Shown here: positions 1-5,822 of the stretch, in pieces
How the letters are laid out: each line of letters begins with the position of its first letter
Position numbering within the stretch: the first letter of the stretch is position 1
DNA from: an uncultured Roseiflexaceae bacterium
Lineage (GTDB): Bacteria; Chloroflexota; Chloroflexia; Chloroflexales; Roseiflexaceae
Length of the DNA stretch: 13,390 nt
Direction: 5' to 3'
Assembly (NCBI GenBank): GCA_903868295.1
Contig: CAIPUQ010000325.1
Coordinates: forward strand, 1 to 13,390
Translations under genes and position numbers: made by a program
The notes under the pieces: model-generated
The model's input: the letters and a program-made list of their open reading frames with translations, nothing else
The model's database searches: none
What the model was told of the DNA's origin: nothing

Positions 1-1497
1 CATGCGCGGCGCCAACCAGCGTTCGTACAAGGTCGCTGACGCGAGTGTCGATATCGACTCGCCCGCGTAGTGCAATGTCGCAGGTAACCCGATGGCGTCG
101 TAGAGGTCGAATTCTGCGTGGGGGTCTTCGCTCCCTGCAGGTACGGTGACGTTGTTTGCCAAGGCCCGCACAAACCCTTGCTCGTACATACGGGCTACCA
201 ATGGCGCGACAGCCCACTGTTGCACTTCACGCTCCAGCAGTGGGATCTCTGCAGCAGCGGCCAGGACATGCACCGTATTGACGTATGCATTTGCAGTGTC
301 ACACACCCAAAACGGTAGGTCGGCACGCCCGAAGTGTGTCAGGAGCTGATCCGCAACTGTATTGCCATGCACACAAATTACCGCGAGCACACCGCCATGC
401 ATGGCTTCTTGGCGAGCCCACCCATCCAACGGCGTCCCGGCATAGATAATCACATCCGCAGGCACAACATGTGCGCCGTGCGTTACCCCGTCTATGGTAT
501 GCTCCCAGATTCGCGGGGCACACATATCGGGGAGCACAATATGCACACGGTAGCCCGCCTGAGACAACACAAGCGCTAACCCCGCAGCATCGACAAAACA
601 CGATGACCCAGCGGTTGCATCGACAGCAAACAGCGGGGGCGTAGGGATATCATCAATAGGCACGATGCGGTACGCGCCGTCGCATAACCCTTGGATGGCG
701 GCATCAATGTTGGCAGCCGGGGTTGCGGTGAACAGACAGGACGGTCTCGTGCTGGCATGGTAGCGTCGAATACGTTCGATACGCATCAGTACCCAGCGGG
801 CATGTTGATAGGCAATACCACTCAGCAGCTGAATGTCGAGAAAGACCATGGATTGCAGAGCGCTCCAGAACGGCTTCCACTGTGTATCGTGATCGCGTAA
901 CAGCGCACGATGCAATCGTTGAAAGGTCGCGATGACGATGTGTGCATCGGTGTCGGCTGCGTCTTCGTGCACCAACGTTATCTGCGGTACCAGCGCTGCG
1001 GGCAAAGCAGCAACACAAGCACTGAGCGACCGATAGGCTGCTAAGCCTGCTGCATAATCAGTCACGACGATCAGGATCTTGCCGGTAGGATTGCTGAGGA
1101 GTTGTTGCACGACACAAAACCAGGCAGCATCGGTGCGTGCCGCGTGCCACCCCATGAGGACCGTCGTTTCGTGACGTGCGAGGGCTGCCATCATCCGAAC
1201 CAAATGGGGACGATAGACATCATTCCGCTGTATCAGCCAGAGCTGTGCGAGCGCAGGGTCGACGGCGACATGCGCACTTTCGAGCCCCGCATACCCAGGC
1301 AGTGATTGTTCCGTGCCTACAACGAACGCGGGGTTTTGGGCACGGTATTGATTAATAATGGCCCGTATTGATGCACGCATCGACGCCTCATTGAGTGTAT
1401 TACGACACACTATAGCAGGTTCAATCAGTGACGTACATACGATGTTTCGCACGGGTCGACGCACAACATGACCGCAGTCCCAAAATTCGATTTGCAT
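1..1497 (-). CDS. Degenerate YprA-like DEAD/DEAH helicase homologue (3' end outside window)
   Basis: An uninterrupted minus-strand frame of 499 codons starts at ATG 1495-1497 and is still open at base 1. Compared from memory with YprA/Hrq1-type superfamily 2 helicases, the order of landmarks is kept: a Q/helix region near residues 93-110, the P-loop position (about 114-124), a 'HIVIATFQRLHRALL' segment (186-200) matching the usual 'IVITNPDMLH', the DEAH position (about 218-223), 'FTATPA' (256-261) in place of the SAT motif, and a motif VI position near 362-369. A 'G.FG.H...LRRLRR'-like helix follows the DEAH position, and a 'DQLL..F' segment (383-389) matches the YprA 'DQYLVRHPEYF' region. 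The catalytic residues are missing: the P-loop reads MGWHAARTDA, the DEAH box reads FLDIQ, and motif VI lacks both arginines. It is probably a non-catalytic helicase paralogue. The frame is convincing; the family call rests on pattern matching only. Only a weak GGA lies ahead of the start. Confidence 0.7.
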   Translation of the reverse strand, partial: MQIEFWDCGHVVRRPVRNIVCTSLIEPAIVCRNTLNEASMRASIRAIINQYRAQNPAFVVGTEQSLPGYAGLESAHVAVDPALAQLWLIQRNDVYRPHLVRMMAALARHETTVLMGWHAARTDAAWFCVVQQLLSNPTGKILIVVTDYAAGLAAYRSLSACVAALPAALVPQITLVHEDAADTDAHIVIATFQRLHRALLRDHDTQWKPFWSALQSMVFLDIQLLSGIAYQHARWVLMRIERIRRYHASTRPSCLFTATPAANIDAAIQGLCDGAYRIVPIDDIPTPPLFAVDATAGSSCFVDAAGLALVLSQAGYRVHIVLPDMCAPRIWEHTIDGVTHGAHVVPADVIIYAGTPLDGWARQEAMHGGVLAVICVHGNTVADQLLTHFGRADLPFWVCDTANAYVNTVHVLAAAAEIPLLEREVQQWAVAPLVARMYEQGFVRALANNVTVPAGSEDPHAEFDLYDAIGLPATLHYAGESISTLASATLYERWLAPRM

Positions 1498-1520
1498 TGT
1501 CCATCCGCGCGTGGTATTAT
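1492..1520 (+). promoter_or_regulatory. Possible promoter for the tRNA pair
   Basis: TATTAT at 1515-1520 is one mismatch from a sigma-70 -10 box. Seventeen bases upstream lies TTGCAT (1492-1497), a weak -35. Transcription would start near 1527, giving a leader of about 40 bases before tRNA-Glu. The -35 overlaps the start codon of the divergent minus-strand gene. This is tentative, because the -35 matches only three of six consensus bases. Confidence 0.35.
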
Positions 1521-1566
1521 TGTTTTCGTTGCCGAGGTCACTGAAGCAACGGACTGGTACAGATGT

Positions 1567-1643
1567 GGCCCCATCGTCTAGCGGCCTTGGACGTCACCCT
1601 CTCAAGGTGAAGATCGTGGGTTCGAATCCCACTGGGGTCACCA
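1567..1643 (+). tRNA. tRNA-Glu (anticodon CTC)
   Basis: A full cloverleaf can be drawn. The acceptor GGCCCCA (1567-1573) pairs with TGGGGTC (1633-1639) with one G-U pair. The anticodon stem TCACC/GGTGA encloses the loop CTCTCAA, giving anticodon CTC for GAG codons. The T arm is GTGGG-TTCGAAT-CCCAC (1616-1632). The discriminator is A1640, and the 3' CCA is encoded at 1641-1643. It lies 19 bases ahead of tRNA-Asp and is probably transcribed with it. Confidence 0.96.
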
Positions 1644-1662
1644 CTCAAACCAGCGACCACAT

Positions 1663-1739
1663 GGGGATGTGGTGTAGAGGCCTAACATGCGACCCTGTCA
1701 AGGTCGAGACCGCGGGTTCGAATCCCGTCATCCCCGCCA
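1663..1739 (+). tRNA. tRNA-Asp (anticodon GTC)
   Basis: The acceptor GGGGATG (1663-1669) pairs perfectly with CATCCCC (1729-1735). The anticodon stem CGACC/GGTCG encloses the loop CTGTCAA, giving anticodon GTC. The T arm carries the canonical GGTTCGAATCC core. The discriminator is G1736, and CCA is encoded at 1737-1739. G as discriminator is the known identity element of tRNA-Asp, which supports the call. A terminator follows six bases downstream. Confidence 0.96.
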
Positions 1740-1744
1740 CAGAG

Positions 1745-1777
1745 CCACTGATGTACACACATCGGTGGTTTTCTTTT
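1745..1777 (+). terminator. Intrinsic terminator after the tRNA pair
   Basis: A nine-pair stem, CCACTGATG (1745-1753) with CATCGGTGG (1760-1768) and one T-G wobble, has a six-base loop. It is followed directly by TTTTCTTTT. This is the expected form and place for ending the Glu-Asp tRNA transcript. Confidence 0.85.
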
Positions 1778-1815
1778 CTCTACACGCGCTCTCCTCTCCC
1801 CCTCCACTGCAATAC

Positions 1816-1843
1816 ACTGCAGGCTGCAAGAACCGCAGTTTTT
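1816..1843 (+). terminator. Possible second, weaker terminator hairpin
   Basis: ACTGC(A)GG at 1816-1823 can pair with CCGCAGT at 1833-1839, with one bulged A, and a run of five T follows (1839-1843). It may be a back-up terminator for the tRNA transcript. The stem is short and imperfect, so this is a low-confidence call. Confidence 0.35.
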
Positions 1844-1879
1844 GTCGCTCTGTCAATCTATCCCCGGCAATGAACCGGT

Positions 1880-1975
1880 AGACCCAGCGGACCGATGACC
1901 CCTGTGTGTTCAGCCGTGGCGGGCGCTGGGTCTGCCCCGCAGTGGTCCCCCGTCGGGCAGGCGCGGACCCTTTTT
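1880..1975 (+). ncRNA. Unassigned GC-rich RNA element with two competing hairpins (attenuator or small RNA candidate)
   Basis: Positions 1880-1889 (AGACCCAGCG) are an exact ten-base reverse complement of 1924-1933 (CGCTGGGTCT). Part of that second arm, 1928-1935 (GGGTCTGC), also pairs with 1963-1970 (GCGGACCC) with one G-U pair, and TTTTT follows at 1971-1975. The two stems share 1928-1933 and cannot form together, which is the arrangement of an anti-terminator/terminator switch or of a structured small RNA with its own terminator. I looked for the hallmark cores of SRP RNA, RNase P RNA, tmRNA and tRNA-Sec and found none. No clear promoter lies just upstream. The ligand, target and even the transcribed strand are unknown. 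The bases from 1976 to 2121 hold nothing I can name. Confidence 0.45.
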
Positions 1976-2121
1976 CTGCCCTTGTGCCTGATCTCGTACG
2001 CACGGTTGTTCGCAGGCGGATGCAGTCGTGATCGTGCGTGTACCGGTTGGACCGGCGGGGGAGCGTGGGATAACGTGCATCGATTGACTCGGGATTACCA
2101 CCGTTGTCAGCGCGTTGTAAT

Positions 2122-2137
2122 GGTCAGCAGCGTGACC
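2122..2137. promoter_or_regulatory. Small inverted repeat upstream of the ffh promoter
   Basis: GGTCA (2122-2126), six spacer bases and TGACC (2133-2137) form an exact inverted repeat that ends ten bases before the -35 box. It could be a regulator binding site. Five-base arms are short enough to arise by chance. Confidence 0.25.
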
Positions 2138-2147
2138 CAAATCTGTT

Positions 2148-2176
2148 TTGACACACAGCCCCGCACACGCTACAAT
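2148..2176 (+). promoter_or_regulatory. Sigma-70-type promoter of the ffh operon
   Basis: TTGACA (2148-2153) matches the -35 consensus exactly. After 17 bases comes TACAAT (2171-2176), one mismatch from the -10 consensus. Transcription would start near 2183, leaving a leader of about 43 bases before the ffh start. This is the best promoter in the window and suggests strong constitutive expression. Confidence 0.88.
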
Positions 2177-2225
2177 ACGCAGACGGAGAAAATCCGCTGT
2201 CACGTGTTGACCAAACGGAGTCACG

Positions 2226-3575
2226 ATGTTCGAAAGCCTATCCGATCGTTTACAGGCAGTCTTCAAAAAGTTGGGCGGCAAAGGTCGCCTGAGCGAAGAG
2301 GACGTGCGTGAAGCGATGAAGCAAGTGCGGCTTGCACTGCTCGAGGCCGACGTCAACCTCCAAGTCGTGCGCGAGTTTGTGGCCAAGGTGAGTGAGCGTG
2401 CAGTGGGCGAAGAAGTTTCGCGCTCTTTGACGCCATCACAGCAGGTCATCAAAATTGTCCGCGACGAACTGATTAGTTTGCTCGGTGAAGCCGAGGTCCC
2501 GCTCGCCGATGCGACATTACCACCCACGGTGATTATGTTGGTCGGTCTGCAGGGTGCCGGCAAAACCACACACGCTGCCAAATTAGCGTTGCATCTCCGC
2601 AAAAAGGGCAAGCGCCCGTTGTTGGTGGCTGCAGACGTCTATCGGCCGGCGGCTATCGCGCAGCTCGAGTCGTTGGGCAAGCAGGTCAACATCCCCGTCT
2701 ATAGCGAGGGGACGACCGCCAAGCCACCCGAGATTGTGGCCCGTGCACTGGCGCATGCCCGTGCCGAACATTGTAACTACGTCATCATCGACACCGCTGG
2801 TAGACTGCAAGTCGACGAAGTGTTGATGACCGAGTTAGCAGATATTGTCACCGTTGCCCAACCACACGAGCGGTTGTTGGTCGTCGACGCCATGATCGGC
2901 CAAGAAGCCGTCCGTGTCGCCGAAGAATTCAACAAGCGGGTCGCGTTGAGCGGCATCATCTTCACCAAAATCGACGGCGATGCACGCGGCGGTGCTGCAC
3001 TTTCGGTGCGGTCGGTCACGGGTGTCCCGATCAAGTTTTTGGGGACTGGTGAAAAAGTCGAAGTGGGCACGCTCGAAGTGTTCCATCCCGAGCGCTTGGT
3101 CTCACGGATTCTGGGCATGGGCGATGTGTTGTCGTTGATCGAGCGGGCAGAATCGTCCATCGACAAAGACGAAGCAGCGCGCATGCAAAAGAAGCTCTCC
3201 AAGGGCTCATTCGACCTCGAAGATTTCCTCGCTTCGATGCGTCAGATGCAAAAGCTCGGGCCACTCAACCAAATCCTGGGCATGTTGCCAGGGATGGGGA
3301 GCATGGCCAAAGGGGCAGAGCTGGTCAACGAGAAGGAGCTCCGTCGAGTCGAGGCGATTATCTTGTCGATGACGCCCAAAGAACGACGCAATCCTGATAT
3401 TATCAAGGGTAGTCGCAGAGAACGAGTTGCACGGGGGAGTGGCACGTCTGCCGCGCAGGTGGCAAGCTTGCTCAAAAACTTCCAACAGATGCAACGGATG
3501 ATGAAGCAATTCAGCGGCAGCTCAAAAGGCGGGCGTATGCCCGACCCCCGCGAGATGATGCGCAGGATGCGCTAA
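2226..3575 (+). CDS. ffh: Signal recognition particle GTPase Ffh (SRP54)
   Basis: Ffh binds signal sequences of nascent membrane and secreted proteins together with SRP RNA and hands ribosomes to the receptor FtsY. The 449 residues have the full domain order: N helical bundle (about 1-95), G domain with P-loop GLQGAGKTT (107-115), DVYRPAA (137-143), DTAGR (189-193) and TKIDGDARGG (247-256), then a methionine-rich M domain (about 300-435). The M domain includes the GMLPGM finger-loop region and the RNA-binding SRRERVARGSG segment. The length is normal for the family. The start has GGAG five bases upstream. It is the first gene of an apparent operon with rpsP, khpA and rimM, read from the promoter at 2148-2176. 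No SRP RNA gene was recognised in the window. Confidence 0.98.
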   Translation: MFESLSDRLQAVFKKLGGKGRLSEEDVREAMKQVRLALLEADVNLQVVREFVAKVSERAVGEEVSRSLTPSQQVIKIVRDELISLLGEAEVPLADATLPPTVIMLVGLQGAGKTTHAAKLALHLRKKGKRPLLVAADVYRPAAIAQLESLGKQVNIPVYSEGTTAKPPEIVARALAHARAEHCNYVIIDTAGRLQVDEVLMTELADIVTVAQPHERLLVVDAMIGQEAVRVAEEFNKRVALSGIIFTKIDGDARGGAALSVRSVTGVPIKFLGTGEKVEVGTLEVFHPERLVSRILGMGDVLSLIERAESSIDKDEAARMQKKLSKGSFDLEDFLASMRQMQKLGPLNQILGMLPGMGSMAKGAELVNEKELRRVEAIILSMTPKERRNPDIIKGSRRERVARGSGTSAAQVASLLKNFQQMQRMMKQFSGSSKGGRMPDPREMMRRMR

Positions 3576-3596
3576 CACCACACTTAAGATTCGTGT

Positions 3597-3602
3597 AGGA
3601 GG
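3597..3602 (+). promoter_or_regulatory. Strong ribosome binding site of rpsP
   Basis: AGGAGG at 3597-3602, ten bases before the ATG at 3613, fully matches the Shine-Dalgarno consensus. It fits a highly translated ribosomal protein and fixes the start. Confidence 0.8.
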
Positions 3603-3612
3603 CAATCGTACC

Positions 3613-3885
3613 ATGGTCACTATTCGTCTACGCCGCACCGGCAAAAAGAAGCAGCCAAGCTATCGTTTGGTCATTGCTGACTCCCGTTCACCACGCGATG
3701 GCAAGTTCATCGAAATCGTGGGTCATTACAACCCCGTCCGCGAGCCCCAAGAGCTCGAGGTCAAGGCAGATCGTATCCGCCATTGGATGAGCGTCGGCGC
3801 CCAGCCGTCCGAGACCGTGGTCCGCTTGTTGAAGCGGGTCAACGTCCTCGACGCAGCCGGCAAGCCCACCCCAGTCGCGAGCTAA
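3613..3885 (+). CDS. rpsP: Small ribosomal subunit protein bS16
   Basis: This is a structural protein of the 30S subunit that binds 16S rRNA and assists assembly. The 90-residue product shows the bS16 signature: MVTIRLRRTGKKKQPSYRLV at the N-terminus, then ADSRSPRDGKFIE and the GHYNP turn, followed by the less conserved helical tail. Length is normal. It lies 37 bases after ffh and six bases before khpA, in the order widely conserved in bacteria, and is co-transcribed from the ffh promoter. Confidence 0.98.
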   Translation: MVTIRLRRTGKKKQPSYRLVIADSRSPRDGKFIEIVGHYNPVREPQELEVKADRIRHWMSVGAQPSETVVRLLKRVNVLDAAGKPTPVAS

Positions 3886-3891
3886 ACGACT

Positions 3892-4119
3892 ATGCGTACG
3901 TTGCTTGAATACATGGTGCACAACCTTGTTGAACACCCTGAAGCCGTGCAGATTCGTGAACGGGTCACTCCATACGCAGTGACGTACCGCTTGAGTGTCG
4001 GCCCCAACGAAGCCGGCAAAATCATCGGGCGCAACGGCCGAGTGGCCAAATCAATCCGCGATATCATGGCCGTGGCAGCAGCCCGCCAAGGCAAGCGCGT
4101 TCACATCGACATTGAGTAA
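3892..4119 (+). CDS. khpA: RNA-binding KH domain protein KhpA
   Basis: This is a small single-KH-domain RNA-binding protein. In other bacteria KhpA works with KhpB/EloR and affects cell elongation and division; which RNAs it binds here is unknown. The 75-residue product carries the KH GxxG loop as GRNG (46-49) inside AGKIIGRNGRVAKSIRDIM, flanked by the expected strand and helix pattern ending in VHIDIE. Its length is typical. It starts six bases after the rpsP stop, so it is probably translationally coupled to it. The spacing to rimM is longer, about 100 bases with a hairpin. Confidence 0.95.
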   Translation: MRTLLEYMVHNLVEHPEAVQIRERVTPYAVTYRLSVGPNEAGKIIGRNGRVAKSIRDIMAVAAARQGKRVHIDIE

Positions 4120-4152
4120 TTCGGACAACGTGGATCATGCGACACACACGGT

Positions 4153-4176
4153 GGCACCGGCCAATTGGTCGGTGTC
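4153..4176 (+). promoter_or_regulatory. Hairpin between khpA and rimM
   Basis: CACCGGCCA (4155-4163) pairs with TGGTCGGTG (4166-4174) through one G-U pair around AT. Counting only pairs compatible with a loop, the stem is near-perfect, and outer G-C and G-U pairs at 4153-4154/4175-4176 extend it. No real T run follows, so it is more likely an mRNA processing or stability element, or a partial attenuator, than a terminator. It overlaps the upstream alternative rimM start at 4165, which argues for the later start. Confidence 0.45.
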
Positions 4177-4218
4177 CACTTTGATTTTCTCACATCACTG
4201 AGGATACAAGGGAACGGT

Positions 4219-4758
4219 ATGACTGAATCTACACCCCCGCAACCCCAAGAGTTATTGCTCGTCGGGACCGTTGTGAACGTGGTCGGTTTGCGTGGCGACG
4301 TGCGCATCCACCTCGTCTCGACCCAACCCACACACCTCGCCGCGAGCAAACCAATGCTGTACAGTGCTGATGGCAAGCGCTCGTTTCGACTGCGCAAACT
4401 GATGCACTACAAAAACGATCTCTATACCGCTCAATTAGGTGGTATCGCCACCCGCGAACTCGCCGACGCGTTACGGACGACCGAGCTCTACATCAAAATC
4501 ACCGACGTCGCACCGCTCGACGCCGATGAATACTTTTTGCATGATTTGCCCGGCATGTCGGTCCAAACGGTCGATGGGGTCGTGATAGGCACCGTCAGCG
4601 ATGTTATCTCTACTGGGGCCAGCGACATCATCGTGGTCACCCGCGAGGGGCTGTCTGATGTGCTCATCCCACTCGTCAAGGCCTTCGTCCAGTCGTACGA
4701 TGTGGCCACACGCACAATCGTAGTAACCCCCATCCCTGGGATGATTACCGAAGAATAA
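4219..4758 (+). CDS. rimM: Ribosome maturation factor RimM
   Basis: RimM binds bS16/uS19-containing pre-30S particles and helps mature the 16S rRNA 3' head domain. The 179-residue product has the N-terminal RimM beta-barrel (LLVGTVVNVVGLRGDVRIH, about 13-31) and a C-terminal PRC-barrel. The latter begins near DEYFLHDLPGM and continues through GTVSDVISTGASDIIVV and VLIPLVKAFV. I chose ATG 4219 because AAGGGA lies five bases upstream and the RimM fold starts soon after. The in-frame ATG at 4165 has no ribosome site and sits in a hairpin. The usual next genes, trmD and rplS, are absent; a convergent glycosyltransferase ends two bases away. Confidence 0.93.
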   Translation: MTESTPPQPQELLLVGTVVNVVGLRGDVRIHLVSTQPTHLAASKPMLYSADGKRSFRLRKLMHYKNDLYTAQLGGIATRELADALRTTELYIKITDVAPLDADEYFLHDLPGMSVQTVDGVVIGTVSDVISTGASDIIVVTREGLSDVLIPLVKAFVQSYDVATRTIVVTPIPGMITEE

Positions 4759-4760
4759 CC

Positions 4761-5741
4761 TCAGAGGAAGCGCGCGCGCCAGGCATCCCGGTCACGGCGC
4801 AACGTCGGCGTGCGCCAGACGCGGACGAATCCAGCCGGGTAGCCTATCAGTTTGGCGATGTCCCCTACCAAGCGTACAACAGGCACCAATCCTGCCGCGA
4901 GGAACGATTGGGCGAACCGGTATCCTTCGTGATGACGCCGGATGACACGCAGCCACGGGGCCCGACAATACCCCAACACACCCACCGCGACCAACAGCCA
5001 CGCCCAACCACCGATGAGCGCCAGACACGCACCGGCCAGATAGACCCCGTACCGCAACGCGTGCCGGCGTGGCCACAAACCGGCGACCGCATCCCCCCGC
5101 GCGTAGTTGTAATACTGGCGGAACAACTGTCGCAACGACGACCGCGGCCGAAAGTGAACCAGCGCACTCCCGGCAAACGCGAACCGTGCGCCGGTTTTTT
5201 GCATGGCTTGGTCGTACAACAAATCTTCACAGTGACTGGCCCACTCCGGATACCCTTCCACGGCATCCCAAACAGACTTGCGGAACGCAACTGATTGTCC
5301 AAACGGCATAAACGTCGCCGCGTCGACTTCGTGGACATCGGGGTAGTTGGTACACGCAATCGCGTGCTCCATCACACTGCGTGGCAACGGACGAAAAAAT
5401 CCCGCCACGACATCAGCACCATCATCACGCAGGGGCTCGGTGATACGTGCCAACCAATGGCGATCGAGGATGAGCCCCGCATCGGTACACGCAATAACAT
5501 CCCCCGTGGCGTGGTAGATCGCGTTATTCCGCCCAGACGGTATATTATGCCCCCCCGTCACCAGCCGTACGGGATGCCCGAGATTATGATAGTGCTGCAC
5601 GATTGCTGCAGTGGCATCTGTGCTGTTGTTATCATTGATAACTATTTCATCGGGGCGCAGACTCTGGCCAAGCATCGATTCGATGAGTTGGGCGATGTTG
5701 TCTTCTTCGTTTTTTGCGGTGCAGACCAGCGATATACGCAT
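4761..5741 (-). CDS. Family 2 glycosyltransferase with C-terminal membrane segments
   Basis: This is a GT-A fold enzyme that probably transfers a sugar from a nucleotide-sugar to a cell-envelope acceptor; donor and acceptor cannot be read from sequence. The 326-residue product opens with RISLVCTAKNEEDNIAQLI, has the nucleotide-binding PDEIVINDNNSTDAT segment (about 30-44), ACTDAGLILD at the DxD position, and a conserved HCEDLLYDQAM acidic motif for acceptor or base function. Hydrophobic segments near residues 235-265 suggest membrane association. I chose ATG 5741 because the longer start (GTG at 5777) falls at the predicted transcript start. It is divergent from the thioredoxin lipoprotein gene and converges on rimM with a two-base gap and no visible terminator. 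Confidence 0.88.
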   Translation of the reverse strand: MRISLVCTAKNEEDNIAQLIESMLGQSLRPDEIVINDNNSTDATAAIVQHYHNLGHPVRLVTGGHNIPSGRNNAIYHATGDVIACTDAGLILDRHWLARITEPLRDDGADVVAGFFRPLPRSVMEHAIACTNYPDVHEVDAATFMPFGQSVAFRKSVWDAVEGYPEWASHCEDLLYDQAMQKTGARFAFAGSALVHFRPRSSLRQLFRQYYNYARGDAVAGLWPRRHALRYGVYLAGACLALIGGWAWLLVAVGVLGYCRAPWLRVIRRHHEGYRFAQSFLAAGLVPVVRLVGDIAKLIGYPAGFVRVWRTPTLRRDRDAWRARFL

Positions 5742-5779
5742 GTGCGTTCCATCGTTCAAATACACAACAGATACCACTC

Positions 5780-5792
5780 ATTGTAGTACAAT
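5780..5792. promoter_or_regulatory. Perfect 13-base palindrome formed by back-to-back -10 boxes
   Basis: ATTGTA-G-TACAAT is an exact inverted repeat. Read rightwards, TACAAT at 5787-5792 can be the -10 box of the lipoprotein gene, with transcription starting near 5799 and no good -35. Read leftwards, TACAAT at 5785-5780 is the -10 box of the glycosyltransferase gene. The two polymerases could not bind at once, so the promoters may exclude each other, or one dimeric regulator may cover both. Confidence 0.45.
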
Positions 5793-5808
5793 ACCGTCAT
5801 ATCGTAAA
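5780..5808 (-). promoter_or_regulatory. Likely promoter of the glycosyltransferase gene (minus strand)
   Basis: On the minus strand, TTTACG (5808-5803) is followed after 17 bases by TACAAT (5785-5780), a good -10 box. Transcription would start near 5773, about 32 bases before ATG 5741. Confidence 0.5.
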
Positions 5809-5822
5809 AGTCGAGGATGATC

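Noticed and set aside
299..1018. Several minus-strand frames of 60-104 codons.
   Set aside because: They are out-of-frame shadows of the long minus-strand coding region 1-1497.
1511..1873. A plus-strand open frame of 120 codons.
   Set aside because: It covers both tRNA genes and their terminator, so it is a chance frame.
1880..1975. SRP RNA, tmRNA, RNase P RNA or tRNA-Sec.
   Set aside because: None of the conserved cores is present on either strand: no GGAAGG.AGCAG SRP tetraloop region, no GGTTCGA T-loop, no RNase P P4 motif.
1895..2311. A plus-strand open frame of 138 codons ahead of ffh.
   Set aside because: It runs through the hairpin element and the ffh promoter and overlaps the ffh start in another frame. 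It has no ribosome site and no recognisable domain.
4165..4218. An 18-residue N-terminal extension of RimM.
   Set aside because: The start codon lies within a hairpin without a ribosome site, and the family's conserved part begins after ATG 4219.
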